In this document: piece by piece, positions 35,781-45,467 of the stretch
Layout: each line of letters starts with the position of its first letter
Numbering within the stretch: position 1 is the first letter of the stretch
Assembly (NCBI RefSeq): GCF_002007565.1
Contig: NZ_CP015625.1
Location: forward strand, 1-64,000
Direction: 5' to 3'
From: Ditibartonella choladocola
GTDB taxonomy: Bacteria > Pseudomonadota > Alphaproteobacteria > Rhizobiales > Rhizobiaceae
DNA length: 64,000 nucleotides
Program-made: the position numbers and the translations under genes
The notes under the pieces: model-generated
Database searches by the model: none
What the model saw: the letters and a program-made list of their open reading frames with translations, nothing else
What the model was told of the DNA's origin: nothing

Positions 35781-36425
35781 ATGCAAGTGTCTTTCATCAG
35801 AAATTCGTTAAAAACACCAAAAATTGTTCCTTTTATCGTTGTGCGCAAGAAATGCGGTACAACAACAAAAGGGATCTTGGCAATTGGTCAATACCGTTTT
35901 CCTTGTGCATTGGGAAGAAGCGGGTTTACTGCAAGGAAGCGGGAAGGCGATGGTGCAACGCCTGTTGCTGTTATGCCGATTCTTGGCGGTTTCAGGAAAA
36001 GCGGTTTTGTCAGCCTACCACATCATCCGATGAAGCTCCACCGTATAAAACCTTCCGATGGCTGGTGCGATGAGCCATGGGACGCAAATTATAATCGTCC
36101 TGTCAGATTGCCTTACAGAAATAGCGCAGAAAAACTCTTTCGTGATGATAAGCTCTACGATATTGCACTGATACCGGATTGGAATATCCGTTGCCGGATA
36201 CAAAAACGTGGTAGCGCTATTTTTTTTCATCTCGCACACCCTGAATACAAACCGACCGAGGGTTGTATAGCTGTTTCAAAACGCACAATGGAACGGATTT
36301 TACCCTTTGTTTCACGTCAAACCAGAATAATGACATTGGGCACATTAACTCGGTCAAAACCGGCCGGCCTGTTTAAGAAAAAACATGCGCAGTGTTTGAA
36401 AAAAAGCATGCGCGGTAGGGAATAG
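35781..36425 (+). CDS. L,D-transpeptidase (YkuD) family protein
   Basis: A 214-residue protein. The YkuD-type substrate loop is GRSGFTARKREGDGATPV, and the catalytic region FHLAHPEYKPTEGCIAVS contains the His...Gly-Cys arrangement with the nucleophilic cysteine. There is no clear signal peptide, and the catalytic HxxG spacing is of the shorter cytoplasmic or periplasmic DUF-like type, so the site of action is uncertain. The basic C-terminus is rich in lysine. The start is uncertain because no good ribosome binding site precedes ATG 35781. It is divergent from the response regulator gene. Confidence 0.82.
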   Translation: MQVSFIRNSLKTPKIVPFIVVRKKCGTTTKGILAIGQYRFPCALGRSGFTARKREGDGATPVAVMPILGGFRKSGFVSLPHHPMKLHRIKPSDGWCDEPWDANYNRPVRLPYRNSAEKLFRDDKLYDIALIPDWNIRCRIQKRGSAIFFHLAHPEYKPTEGCIAVSKRTMERILPFVSRQTRIMTLGTLTRSKPAGLFKKKHAQCLKKSMRGRE

Positions 36426-36963
36426 GTAAGTCCTTTATTCCGTCAGGAAAAACAAAACTGTTTGTTGCGGGAATTTATGAAAGTAAAACTTCCGGATAGG
36501 TTCGCTATTTTGTTGTTCGGTTGGAAAACGGCAATATGAACAGGGTGGAAACGGTTTGAACATCTATTTGAACATACCGTTTGAACCTACCATTTGAGCA
36601 CACCAATTGATCTATTCACGATCGGGGTTTCGTGAACTTCTACTGAATGGTGATCCCGATCGGCTTGTAACCGGAAGAATTTTATAAGCTTGTTGAATGC
36701 GATAAGCCTAAAATTCATCGGCTATCCGGCAGTCGACCAATCGGGGTGGTCGCCGGCATTTTAAATATTTCAACCGCTTTGTTGAAGAAATGCCAATATG
36801 TTTCCGGCATTCTTCTTCTATTTTTAAAAATTGGACGAGAATAATTGAGGGAGTCGATAACAGGCGCTTTTCAATTATCAGGAATGATCGGAAATTTTAT
36901 CGAACATTGAAACAGCGCGATATAAATAATGCTCAGGTCAAACATAAAATCATTGAAACAGAT

Positions 36964-36979
36964 GTTTTCACGTGAAACA
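36964..36979. other. parS: parS-like ParB binding site 1
   Basis: GTTTTCACGTGAAACA differs from the universal parS TGTTTCACGTGAAACA at two outer positions; the core TTTCACGTGAAAC is intact. It lies about 37 kb from the proposed origin, as expected for chromosomal parS. Confidence 0.65.
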
Positions 36980-36982
36980 AAA

Positions 36983-36998
36983 TATATCACGTGAAATA
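36983..36998. other. parS: parS-like ParB binding site 2 (degenerate)
   Basis: TATATCACGTGAAATA, three mismatches from the parS consensus, 4 bp after the first site. Clustering of two CACGTG-centred sites supports both. Confidence 0.45.
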
Positions 36999-37092
36999 AA
37001 ATATAAGTGTCTCTTATAAACGGCTATGTCGACAATTGTAGACGAGCTTCCGCAATCCAGTGTTTCGATGGTTACAACCATGAACGTCCGGA

Positions 37093-38049
37093 TTATGAAA
37101 GGGAGCGTCCGATTTCGAGATATTTATCCCAACGTTCTCTTTTCAATGTCTCGCCATCTTTTCCGGCCATGCCCTTCAAAGCAGCTTCGATCACTTGGCC
37201 AGTTGCATCAATGGCTTCTTTTTTATTGCGATGCGCGCCACCCAGAGGTTCGGGAATAATACCGTCGATGATTTTCAGTTTATAAAGATCCTGAGCTGTA
37301 ATATGCATTGAAGTTGCGGCATCTTTTGCTCGCGTTGCATCACGCCATAATATAGAAGCAGCCCCTTCGGGAGAGATGACAGAATAGATAGCGTGTTCAA
37401 GCATATAGACCTTGTTGGCTGCGGCAATAGCAATAGCCCCGCCTGAGCCACCTTCGCCAATAATGACAGAAACAACAGGGACTTTTAATCGTAACGTTTC
37501 GGCGGTTGACTGTGCGATAGCCTCTGCCTGTCCGCGTTCTTCAGCGCTTACACCCGGATAGGCACCGGCTGTATCAACCAGAGTAATGACCGGAAGCGAG
37601 AAACGGTCGGCCAGTTCCATAATTCTTACGGCCTTGCGGTATCCCTCCGGACGGGCCGAACCGAAATTATAGCGTAGTCGTGATTGGGTATCGTACCCCT
37701 TTTCCTGTCCGAGATAGGCAATCGCCTGTCCATTGAAACGGGCAAAACCCGCCTGAATGGCTTCATCCTCGCCATATTTGCGGTCACCGGCCAAGGGTGT
37801 TACGTCGGTAAAGAGTGCGGCTGAATAATCAAGAAAATGCGGCCTGTCGGGATGACGTGCAACCTGGGCCTTCTGCCAGGGAGTGAGTTTTTTATAAAGA
37901 TCACGCAAGGCCGTTTGCGAGCGTTCTTCAAGACGGGATATTTCGTCGCCCATGTCGACGCTACCTTTTTCCTGGGCAATTTTTTTCAGTTCAAAGATTT
38001 GCCCTTCCAGATCAGCAACCGGCTTTTCGAAATCAAGATAATTATACAT
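37093..38049 (-). CDS. accA: Acetyl-CoA carboxylase carboxyltransferase subunit alpha
   Basis: One half of the carboxyltransferase that makes malonyl-CoA for fatty acid synthesis; works with AccD. The 318-residue protein starts MYNYLDFEKPVADLE. It has GDRKYGEDEAI, the RYNFGSARPEGYRKA segment, VDTAGAYPGVSAEERGQA and IGEGGSGGAIAIAAAN, which shape the acyl-CoA site. GGAG overlaps the region just before the ATG; a TTG three codons earlier is an alternative. It is 97 bp downstream of xerD on the same strand, a conserved neighbour in rhizobia. Confidence 0.95.
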   Translation of the reverse strand: MYNYLDFEKPVADLEGQIFELKKIAQEKGSVDMGDEISRLEERSQTALRDLYKKLTPWQKAQVARHPDRPHFLDYSAALFTDVTPLAGDRKYGEDEAIQAGFARFNGQAIAYLGQEKGYDTQSRLRYNFGSARPEGYRKAVRIMELADRFSLPVITLVDTAGAYPGVSAEERGQAEAIAQSTAETLRLKVPVVSVIIGEGGSGGAIAIAAANKVYMLEHAIYSVISPEGAASILWRDATRAKDAATSMHITAQDLYKLKIIDGIIPEPLGGAHRNKKEAIDATGQVIEAALKGMAGKDGETLKRERWDKYLEIGRSLS

Positions 38050-38146
38050 CGGCTCCAACTTTTATCGTGTTACTCGGCTTTTATCATACCATTTGACGGC
38101 TTATTTCAAGCTTTCACGCTGTCTTATAAATAATATATCATTTTCT

Positions 38147-39085
38147 TTACTCTGCATGAGAGCGCTCGGCAAGCGGGTGATGCTCATTTACAAGACTTTG
38201 CAGCTTTTCTTCCAGAACATGGGTATAGATTTGTGTTGTTGATATATCGGAATGGCCGAGCAACTGTTGAACAACGCGCAAATCTGCACCATGTTGCAAC
38301 AAATGGCTTGCAAAAGCATGGCGAATAACGTGCGGTGAAACATTATGGGCGCTGATTCCGGCTTCAACGGCAAGCGCTTTCAATTCGCGTGCGACAAGTT
38401 GGCGCGCGATATAGCCCTGATCGGCATGGGCAGGAAAAAGATAGGGACTGGTGCTGCCTGAGGTTTTATCACGTAACTCCAGCCATTGACTGACGGCTTC
38501 TTTGGCTTTTTGCGAAAGTGGCACCAGCCGGTCTTTGGAACCTTTCCCGCGAACCGGCAAAAAATCCGGCGCTCCACGAACAATACGAACCGGCAGGCTC
38601 ACAAGTTCGCTAATGCGCAAGCCCGTTGCATAAAGCAATTCGACAATTGCATGAAGACGCATAGCCCTTTTATGTTCAGCCGGTGATACATCTTCACGTT
38701 TGGCATTTGCTTCGGCGAGATCAAGCAGGTTACTAACCTGTTTCTCGCTGATGATTTTCGGCAAATTCGCGCGCTTTTTCGGGGTATCAATGTCGCTTGA
38801 AGGATCATCATTGCGCAATCCTTCCGCATAAAGAAATTGGAAAAACTGGCGTAAAGTCGATAAACGCCGTGCTTGCGACGTTGCGGCAAAGCCGTCATGT
38901 TGCATAGACGCCAATATTTTGGCGAGCTCATCCCCGCTTGTTTCCAACAGCGTTGTTTTGAACGCCGCCAGTTCTTCATTTGCCCAAAAAAGATCACGGC
39001 GATAGGCTTCAAGAGTATTTTTTGAAGCACCACGTTCGGCACTCATCATTTCAAGAAAATTGTCGATTGTTGCTGCAAGATTCAT
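38147..39085 (-). CDS. xerD: Site-specific tyrosine recombinase XerD
   Basis: Resolves chromosome dimers at dif with XerC and FtsK. The 312-residue protein has an N-terminal SAM-like core-binding domain (ERGASKNTLEAYRRDL) and a catalytic domain. The arginine is in ATGLRISELV, the lysine in GKGSKDRLVPL, the HxxR in HVIRHAFASH, and the histidine and tyrosine in GHSDISTTQIYTHV. XerD rather than XerC is chosen for the location next to accA and aroK and for the N-terminal sequence. The start overlaps the end of the upstream membrane-protein gene by 4 bp. Confidence 0.92.
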   Translation of the reverse strand: MNLAATIDNFLEMMSAERGASKNTLEAYRRDLFWANEELAAFKTTLLETSGDELAKILASMQHDGFAATSQARRLSTLRQFFQFLYAEGLRNDDPSSDIDTPKKRANLPKIISEKQVSNLLDLAEANAKREDVSPAEHKRAMRLHAIVELLYATGLRISELVSLPVRIVRGAPDFLPVRGKGSKDRLVPLSQKAKEAVSQWLELRDKTSGSTSPYLFPAHADQGYIARQLVARELKALAVEAGISAHNVSPHVIRHAFASHLLQHGADLRVVQQLLGHSDISTTQIYTHVLEEKLQSLVNEHHPLAERSHAE

Positions 39086-39474
39086 TTGTTGCCGCCATTC
39101 CTTTGTGCGGGCGAGCCGCCTTCCGACATGTCCGGCTTCTGCTCTTTCCGCTCGCCAGACTCTTGGCTGTGCCGGTTTTCGGAGATTGAAGAATTATCAT
39201 CTTTCCCGCTGTCTGTCTGGCCACCCGCTTCATCTTTCGGCAGCGGTTTGCCATCGGGCATTTGCTGCATATCAGTGTCATTATTTGTCGGCATTTTCTG
39301 TTCTGTCGTTGGGGAGATAGACGCACGATCACGCAAATGCAGGTTTTCCGGTTGAATTTCGATTGTTATATCGGTGGTTACCGGTTTTACGAGATAAACA
39401 AGCCCGACCATTGCACCGTAAATCAGCGCAACCAATATGACGAGGGCGAGTAACAAACGGGTAAGAGTCGGCAT
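39082..39474 (-). CDS. Membrane-anchored hypothetical protein upstream of xerD
   Basis: A 130-residue protein. One N-terminal membrane segment (about residues 5-28) is followed by KPVTTDITIEIQPENLHL, and then a long disordered tail rich in Ser, Asn, Gln, Asp and Lys. I recognise no domain. It overlaps xerD by 4 bp (ATGA), so the two are translationally coupled. It is divergent from aroK with 104 bp between. A similar small membrane protein is found at this place in other rhizobia, as far as I recall. Confidence 0.7.
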   Translation of the reverse strand: MPTLTRLLLALVILVALIYGAMVGLVYLVKPVTTDITIEIQPENLHLRDRASISPTTEQKMPTNNDTDMQQMPDGKPLPKDEAGGQTDSGKDDNSSISENRHSQESGERKEQKPDMSEGGSPAQRNGGNK

Positions 39475-39578
39475 GGCAAGAGAAAATTATCCAAAATCGA
39501 AAAGGTTATAAACACTATCATGCCTTATAAAGATTAACAGGGATTGACTTATTCTGCGATAAATGTCGAAACAAAATC

Positions 39579-40211
39579 ATGAAAAGCAGATTTTCAAAAA
39601 CTGGCCCGATGGCAAAAACAGCGCATCGTCTGATGTCTCATCTGGACGGGCGTTCGCTCGTCCTTGTAGGGCTTATGGGGGCAGGCAAATCAACGATCGG
39701 CAAACGTGTGGCCACTATGCTGGAGCTTCCCTTTCATGATGCCGATTACGAGATCGAGCAGGCGGCACGCATGACAATACCCGAATTGTTCGAGTCTTAT
39801 GGTGAACCGGCTTTTCGTGATCTTGAGAGGCGTGTGATTTTACGGCTGTTGAAAGACGGGCCGATGGTACTTGCTACGGGCGGTGGTGCCTATATGAACG
39901 GGGAAACGCGCAGTGCTATTGCCGAAAAGGGTATTTCTATCTGGCTTCATGCGGAGCTTGATGTATTGATGGAACGGGTTTCCCACCGTCAAAACCGCCC
40001 TTTGTTAAAAAGACCTGATCCGCGTGCCTTTATGGAAAAACTTATGGCAGAACGTTACCCTGTTTATGCTTTGGCCGACATTCGCATAAACAGCCGTAAA
40101 ACGCGTCGTGACGTGGTGGCACGCGATGTCGTGCGTTCGGTTGAAAGCTATCTTTCAAAATCCGGAAACAGCAATAAAGGACAGCTTAAAAATGGAAAAT
40201 CAGACAGTTAA
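39579..40211 (+). CDS. aroK: Shikimate kinase
   Basis: Phosphorylates shikimate at the 3-hydroxyl. The 210-residue protein has the Walker A loop [14 protein letters not shown] near residue 33, DADYEIEQ binding shikimate and magnesium, the GGGAYMN loop and the lid RPLLKRPDP. The N-terminal 20 residues precede the conserved core; a later start is possible. The 3' end overlaps aroB by 20 bp, so aroK-aroB form an operon, as in most alphaproteobacteria. Confidence 0.94.
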   Translation: MKSRFSKTGPMAKTAHRLMSHLDGRSLVLVGLMGAGKSTIGKRVATMLELPFHDADYEIEQAARMTIPELFESYGEPAFRDLERRVILRLLKDGPMVLATGGGAYMNGETRSAIAEKGISIWLHAELDVLMERVSHRQNRPLLKRPDPRAFMEKLMAERYPVYALADIRINSRKTRRDVVARDVVRSVESYLSKSGNSNKGQLKNGKSDS

Positions 40212-41307
40212 AGTAACCTTGGGGAAACGTAGTTACGATATTCTGATAGGACCCGGTCTGGTTGTCTCGGCAGGTAAGGAAATTGCCAACCGTTTTCCGG
40301 AAAGACGCGTTGTCGTTGTGACGGATGAAAATGTTGCAGCATTGCATCTTGGCATGTTGACACAAAGTTTGCACGATAGCGGTATTGATGTTGTACCGGT
40401 CGTGGTGAAGGCAGGCGAAAAATCGAAGTGCTTTGAAACGCTGGAAAACGTGGTAGATCAAATTCTTGATAATCGTCTGGAGCGGGGCGATTTCGTTATA
40501 GCCTTCGGCGGTGGTGTGGTGGGCGATCTTGCGGGATTTGCAGCCGGAATTGTGCGCCGCGGCATGAACTTTATCCAGATTCCGACATCACTTCTCGCTC
40601 AGGTTGATTCGTCGGTGGGCGGCAAAACCGGTATTGATACGCGGCAAGGAAAGAATCTCGTCGGTGTATTTTATCAGCCAAAACTTGTCATTGCCGATAC
40701 AGAGATTCTTGATACTCTGCCTGAACGCGAATTCAGAGCCGGTTATGCCGAAGTCGCCAAATATGGCTTAATCAATCAGCCCGACTTTTTTTCATGGCTG
40801 GAAAAAAACTGGCGGCAAATTTTTCTGGGTGGTCATGAGCGAATCGAAGCTATAGCGCAATCCTGTCGTTCAAAAGCCGAAGTGGTCGCCCATGACGAAC
40901 ATGAGTCGGGCGAGCGTGCATTATTGAATCTGGGGCACACCTTTGGTCATGCACTGGAAACAGTCACAAATTATGATTCGGCCAGACTTGTACATGGCGA
41001 GGGTGTCGCTATCGGCATGGTTCTTGCGCACCAGTTTTCAAATTACCTCGGCCTTTGTCCGGCCGATGTTGCAACCCGTGTTGAAACCCATTTGAGCACT
41101 GTCGGCCTTCCTGTTGCCTTGCAGGATGTTCCCGGTGGTGTGCCGGATGCTGAAACATTGATGAAAATTATTTCGCAAGACAAAAAGGTCGAACACGGTA
41201 GCCTGACTTTTATTCTCACACGCGGGTTGGGCCAATCATTCATTGCCAAAAACGTACCGCCGGAAAAAGTATTGGCATTTCTTAAACAAAAACTTGGTGA
41301 AAAATGA
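40192..41307 (+). CDS. aroB: 3-dehydroquinate synthase
   Basis: Converts DAHP to 3-dehydroquinate, the second shikimate-pathway step. The 371-residue protein needs NAD and zinc or cobalt. It shows the [16 protein letters not shown] loop, [17 protein letters not shown] and the metal ligand histidines in [10 protein letters not shown]. The ATG at 40192 has AAAGGA 9 nt upstream within aroK. The open frame extends further upstream but homology begins at [11 protein letters not shown]. It is followed by the intron-containing tRNA gene 44 bp later. Confidence 0.96.
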   Translation: MENQTVKVTLGKRSYDILIGPGLVVSAGKEIANRFPERRVVVVTDENVAALHLGMLTQSLHDSGIDVVPVVVKAGEKSKCFETLENVVDQILDNRLERGDFVIAFGGGVVGDLAGFAAGIVRRGMNFIQIPTSLLAQVDSSVGGKTGIDTRQGKNLVGVFYQPKLVIADTEILDTLPEREFRAGYAEVAKYGLINQPDFFSWLEKNWRQIFLGGHERIEAIAQSCRSKAEVVAHDEHESGERALLNLGHTFGHALETVTNYDSARLVHGEGVAIGMVLAHQFSNYLGLCPADVATRVETHLSTVGLPVALQDVPGGVPDAETLMKIISQDKKVEHGSLTFILTRGLGQSFIAKNVPPEKVLAFLKQKLGEK

Positions 41308-41351
41308 TTGATCGAAGCAGTCATATTGGTTAATGCTTCGACTACGATGAA

Positions 41352-41654
41352 GTCTGCGTAGCTCAGCAGGATAGAGCACAGGATTCCTGAAATAAATTGG
41401 GCGCCTCTAAAGGAAACTTTTGAAGCGGATCTGCTCAAAGTCGGGGAACGCTTCTGGCTTTTTATAGCCATTGCCAATCCCGAACCAAGCCCTCACAAAG
41501 GGAAGGTGTAGAGACTGGACGGGCAGCACCTAAAGGCTTTTGCCAATGGTGAAGGGACAGTCCAGACCACAAACGGTCATAGTTTTGACCGGCGGCGAAA
41601 GTCGAAGTGGTATGAATCCTGGGGTCGTGGGTTCGAATCCCACCGCGGACACCA
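41352..41654 (+). tRNA. tRNA-Arg(CCT), interrupted by a group I intron
   Basis: The 5' exon is 41352-41388 and the 3' exon 41615-41654 (with encoded CCA at 41652-41654). Joined, they give a 77-nt cloverleaf. The acceptor stem is GTCTGCG/CGCGGAC, the D-arm GCTC...GAGC, the anticodon stem CAGGA/TCCTG with loop TTCCTAA (anticodon CCT), and the T-arm GTGGG TTCGAATC CCAC. The exon boundary falls at the end of the anticodon. The same tRNA in Agrobacterium tumefaciens is known to carry a self-splicing group I intron. Confidence 0.96.
41389..41614 (+). mobile_element. Group I (IC3-type) self-splicing intron in tRNA-Arg(CCT)
   Basis: A 226-nt insertion directly after the anticodon. It follows an exon U and ends in G, as group I introns do. 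The core R element GTAGAGACTGGACGG lies at 41508-41522 and the S element AAGGGACAGTCC at 41552-41563. Their P7 pairing GACTG (41513-41517) / CAGTC (41558-41562) is intact. There is no open frame for a homing endonuclease. The small size and tRNA site are those of the bacterial IC3 group. Self-splicing is inferred. Confidence 0.92.
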
Positions 41655-42543
41655 TCGTATTTTCCTCGAAATGAAATGGTTATTCCAGTGGGTAAAAGCC
41701 TGCTGGACCGTGAATTGAGAGGTTTTTTAATTCGCGAATTTTTGTTTATATCTGATCGTCGGTCAATCCGGAATTTATATCCCGTCGCCGGTTGAAGCGA
41801 AAAATGAACGGGAATCAATTTGACCCGACAACGCCGTTCATGCAGATATGGCCGTTCATGCAGATATGGAAGAACGGCCTCGCCCTTTTGCAGCAAGCTT
41901 GCAGTTTTTTGCATTTACAGGATCGGGTTTCATTTTTGTATTTCCGTTTGCTCAAGTATTTTGGATGCAAAAAATCTTGTGAAAGCAAAACCATAAAAAT
42001 AGATCAACAAATGACGTTCGACAGCTCATTGACCCGTTCGTGCATTCCTCCTTTTAACCCTCGAATTAACCCTCGAACTATCAGCAGATAGAGTTATCGA
42101 AAATACCGGAAGAATTATAAAGCTGTGCCAGCATCCCGTTTGATAAAAAGCACGGCTTTTTATCCGGCTTGTCTTCAAGATTTGTTACAATGACACATAA
42201 GAGTGATAAAGTAATCATAAAATAATATTTAATTTTTTAATGTTTAAAACGATCAGTCAAAATACAGAAAACGCATTCTATGTTCAAAATGAATAGAAAA
42301 TACATAGTAATGAATGGTATCTATGATGAATCTCCTATCCGTGTTGAAACCGGTAGGTTGATTATCATCTTGAATCCTGTATAACAAAAATAATGAAATA
42401 CGACTCACCGGCGTTATTTACTAAAAATTAACGTTATTACAGGAGCGGGTCTTAACGTAAACGTTCTTATGCAGCATGATAGAAAGAGCTAGGTTCTTTG
42501 CGTTTCTTGTTTCATATTGCTTAGGTTCAGGCAGGGTAGACTG
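41655..42543. other. Long intergenic region, no supported gene
   Basis: About 890 bp between tRNA-Arg and the carboxypeptidase gene. It has a perfect tandem 18-bp repeat CCGTTCATGCAGATATGG at 41834-41851 and 41852-41869. There is also a short CCCTCGAATTAA/CCCTCGAACTA repeat at about 42057-42080, and a very AT-rich last 350 bp that presumably includes the promoter of the next gene. Open frames here are short and unlike known proteins. Confidence 0.45.
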
Positions 42544-43911
42544 ATGCGTCTTTTTAAAGTTTTACGGTTTTCGATCGCGTTAATCATTGCGGTTGCGAGC
42601 GTCTTGTTTTTTACACTTGCATCAGTTCAGGCGAAATCGAATGCTGTCGAGCTTCCGGCAATAGTGGTTGATGCCAATACCGGAAATGTCCTTTATGCAA
42701 ATCGCGCGGATGAAATACGGGCACCCGCATCGATTACCAAGGTCATGACGTTATATCTCGTTTTCGATGCAATCCAAAGCGGCCGGTTGAGTTGGAATAC
42801 CGAAATGCCGGTTTCCAAATATGCTGCGAGCAAACCGCGGATGAAACTGGGCTTGCCTGCCGGTTCCAGAATTTCGGTACGTGATGCAGTCAATGCCATG
42901 ATTGTTCTTTCGGCCAATGATGCGGCCGTTGTTGCTGCCGAATATCTGGGCGGGAGCGAAGAAAATTTTGCGCGTGTTATGACTTTGAAAGCAAGGTCTC
43001 TCGGCATGCGGAACACGACTTTCAGAAATGCCAATGGTCTACCTGCACAAGGGCATGTATCGACAGCCCGCGATATTGCTTTGATGTCAATTGCCATGCG
43101 TGACCATTTCCCGCAATATTATCACCTTTTCAGTCAGCGCGAATTCAGTTATCGCGGTCAGGTTTATAAAGGCCACAACCGTGTTCTTGACAGGATTGAC
43201 GGTGCAGACGGTTTAAAAACCGGTTTTACCGGCCTTGCAGGTTTTACAATTACCACAACTATCGCCAAGGATGGCAAAAAACTGGTTGTTGTGGTGCTTG
43301 GCGGTACTTCAGGCCGTCAGCGTGATGATGTCGTTGTATTGCTTGCAAATGCCTATATGGGTAGTGCCAGCCGGTCGACGAAAAAACGTATTTTTGCCCA
43401 ATGGAACGTAGCCCAATCGGCTTGGCGTGGGCAACCACAGCCAAAGAATGTCCAACCGGATACAAACAATGCCGAGATTGTGACAGCTTCTGTTTCCCAA
43501 CGTGGCAATCGCGCAACCGAACCGGCAAAAACTGTTGTCGAAACACGTTCTACTATTTCTATTCCGGTGAAAAAAACAGTCAAAGTTGAAACCAGCCCGA
43601 CGACAATGGCTTATGCCGATGATAGCAAAAAGACAGTCACCGACATTCTAAAAAATGAAATGTCGGGAAATTACATTGTTCAGGTGGCCGCGTTACCCGA
43701 TAAAGGTTCAGCGGAAGGCTTTTTGAAAACAATAAAAAAATCTTTGTCCGATACAAATGTTGCATCGCTCGGCCATGTCGAACCGGCAACTGTTGACGGA
43801 AAAAGGGTTTATCGCGTCAGGTTCGGTTCATTCGGAAGCGAAAGTGAAGCAAATGCAGCTTGTGGCAAAATAACAGCACAAGCCTATTCATGTTTTGTTG
43901 TTGCGAATTGA
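42544..43911 (+). CDS. D-alanyl-D-alanine carboxypeptidase with C-terminal SPOR domain
   Basis: A penicillin-binding protein (class C, DacA/PBP5-like) that trims the terminal D-alanine from peptidoglycan stem peptides. The 455-residue protein has a signal peptide (residues 1-31). The catalytic SITK is near residue 58, SAND near 115 and KTGFTG near 225. A Thr/Ser/Pro-rich linker follows. The last 75 residues form a SPOR domain (YIVQVAALPDKGSAEGFL, YRVRFGSFGSESEA) that binds denuded glycan at the division site. This domain order is common in alphaproteobacteria. The ATG at 42544 has AGGG upstream. Confidence 0.93.
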   Translation: MRLFKVLRFSIALIIAVASVLFFTLASVQAKSNAVELPAIVVDANTGNVLYANRADEIRAPASITKVMTLYLVFDAIQSGRLSWNTEMPVSKYAASKPRMKLGLPAGSRISVRDAVNAMIVLSANDAAVVAAEYLGGSEENFARVMTLKARSLGMRNTTFRNANGLPAQGHVSTARDIALMSIAMRDHFPQYYHLFSQREFSYRGQVYKGHNRVLDRIDGADGLKTGFTGLAGFTITTTIAKDGKKLVVVVLGGTSGRQRDDVVVLLANAYMGSASRSTKKRIFAQWNVAQSAWRGQPQPKNVQPDTNNAEIVTASVSQRGNRATEPAKTVVETRSTISIPVKKTVKVETSPTTMAYADDSKKTVTDILKNEMSGNYIVQVAALPDKGSAEGFLKTIKKSLSDTNVASLGHVEPATVDGKRVYRVRFGSFGSESEANAACGKITAQAYSCFVVAN

Positions 43912-44498
43912 AATAGCTTTTTTTGTTAGAAAAAGCTGACAACTGAACCGGATAATCTTTCCGGAACGCATTCATAATCCTTTTATCGCCGTGAACGTCA
44001 TTGTTTAAAACATTGGTTGAATTCTGGTAAAAAGACCGAAGCTTCGGGTAAGAACCGGAGATATTTTTATTCAACTGCCAAAATGACGGAATGTGCAAGA
44101 TTGTCTTTGCCCTTATATTGTTTTGGCACTTGTCTCATGGAGAGAGTTTGAAGGGCAGTTTCTAAAAAAATTGAACCTAGCCGGTTATTGTAATGATTGG
44201 AAGCCGGTAATCTATTCAGGAATTATGCCCAAGCATAATCAACTTCCATCACTTCCATATTTATAAATTGCCAATCACGAAGCTTTAACAATTGCCAATC
44301 ACGAAGCCAAATGCTTGCCGGATAATGGATATAGATTCATAGATTGTTTGATAAATATAGCCGGTATGGTTGCACGTTACGGCTCGACCAATTCCCCTTT
44401 CAGGAACAATGTTTCCTACGCAGTGCAACGGGAATGAAACGATGAAGTTTCCCGAAAGCATTCAGAAAAAAGAAGGCTCGAAATTGTAGAAAATTAAA
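43912..44498. other. Intergenic region, no gene seen
   Basis: About 590 bp between convergent genes. An 8-bp stem AGCTTTTT/AAAAAGCT at 43915-43937 directly after the carboxypeptidase stop is a likely terminator. A direct repeat ATTGCCAATCACGAAGC occurs twice at about 44267-44307. No open frame is convincing. Confidence 0.45.
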
Positions 44499-44521
44499 AA
44501 AGGCGGAATTTTACCGCCTTT
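44499..44521. terminator. Bidirectional hairpin terminator near grpE
   Basis: Perfect 8-bp stem AAAGGCGG / CCGCCTTT with a 7-nt loop and A/T runs on both sides. It lies about 100 bp past the grpE stop on the minus strand. Confidence 0.7.
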
Positions 44522-44620
44522 AATAAAGAGCTGAACAACGGATCGACACTTTAAACCTCGACAGAGAGCTTCCTGACAGCTTTTTTTGTACAGTTATACG
44601 GGTTAAAGCGCAAACAGGCT

Positions 44621-45316
44621 CTAATCCGCTTTCTTGTCATTATGCTCGGCGTTTTCCGTGCTTTTCGTATTTGTTTCTTTCGGCCCACCTTTGGAAACAC
44701 CGACCATGGCCGGACGTAATACGCGATCTCCGATGACATAACCGGCCTGAACAACTTGTTGTACGGTGTTGTTTGGCACATCGGTATTCGGGATTTCAAA
44801 CATAGCCTGATGGAAATTCGGGTCGAATTTTTGCCCTTCAGGTTCAATTTTTTTCACGCCATTGCGCTCCAACGCTGCCATCATGGCGCGTTCTGTCATT
44901 TCAACCCCTTCGGCCAAAGCATTCAGCCCGGAATCTTTTTCACGTGCACCTTCGGGAATAGCCTGCAAAGCGCGGTTGAGATTATCCGAAACCTGAAGCA
45001 TATCGCGTGCGAAATTGGCAACCGAATAGGACCGTGCATCGGCAACGTCACGGGCAGTGCGGCGGCGCAAATTTTCCATTTCAGCCGCGAGACGCAAAAC
45101 CTGATCTTTCAGTTCGTCATTTTCTGCCTGCACGGCAGCAACCGGATCAGCCCCCTCATCGGTAACCTGATCTTCCTCGGCTTCGGCTTTCGCTTCTTCC
45201 TTGCGCTGTTTCAAGAAATCATCGGCCGCACGTTTCAATGCATCTCTGTCAGCCGGATTCTTTATGTCACGGTTATTGATATCGCTTTCGCCAGACTTCT
45301 TTTTTTCCTCAGACAT
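44621..45316 (-). CDS. grpE: Nucleotide exchange factor GrpE
   Basis: Releases ADP from the chaperone DnaK. The 231-residue protein has a charged N-terminus, a long coiled coil ([23 protein letters not shown], dimerisation) and the C-terminal beta domain with [23 protein letters not shown] and [18 protein letters not shown]. In rhizobia grpE normally lies directly after hrcA; here more than 4 kb with hemC and an ABC transporter separate them. No CIRCE element is visible upstream. Confidence 0.95.
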   Translation of the reverse strand: MSEEKKKSGESDINNRDIKNPADRDALKRAADDFLKQRKEEAKAEAEEDQVTDEGADPVAAVQAENDELKDQVLRLAAEMENLRRRTARDVADARSYSVANFARDMLQVSDNLNRALQAIPEGAREKDSGLNALAEGVEMTERAMMAALERNGVKKIEPEGQKFDPNFHQAMFEIPNTDVPNNTVQQVVQAGYVIGDRVLRPAMVGVSKGGPKETNTKSTENAEHNDKKAD

Positions 45317-45467
45317 AGGATTCCTACTTCTCGATAATAGTTGTTAAATTCGATATCGAAATTTTAGCGAGAAAAATCAAGAGGCAAACCGTAAAACGAC
45401 AGTCTAAATACGTTCAGCCCCCCGCTTTTAACCGATAATCGGTAGCCGGTTGAAAAATTGTCGGGAT

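Larger units (their letters stand above)
36426..37092. other. Intergenic region with parS-like sites and short repeats
   Basis: About 670 bp without a supported gene. Near 36550-36605 the sequence carries four imperfect 13-bp units of the form (C)NNTTTGAACNTAC. Two CACGTG-centred parS-like sites lie at 36964-36998. A 61-codon frame at 36790-36975 runs into these sites and is not believed. Confidence 0.5.

Noticed and set aside
36790-36975. 61-codon frame before accA
   Set aside because: No ribosome binding site, no family, and it ends inside the parS-like sequences.
41462-41914. Minus-strand 150-codon frame across the tRNA and intron
   Set aside because: It lies antisense to the tRNA-Arg exons and the group I intron core; frames like this over tRNA genes are a common annotation error.
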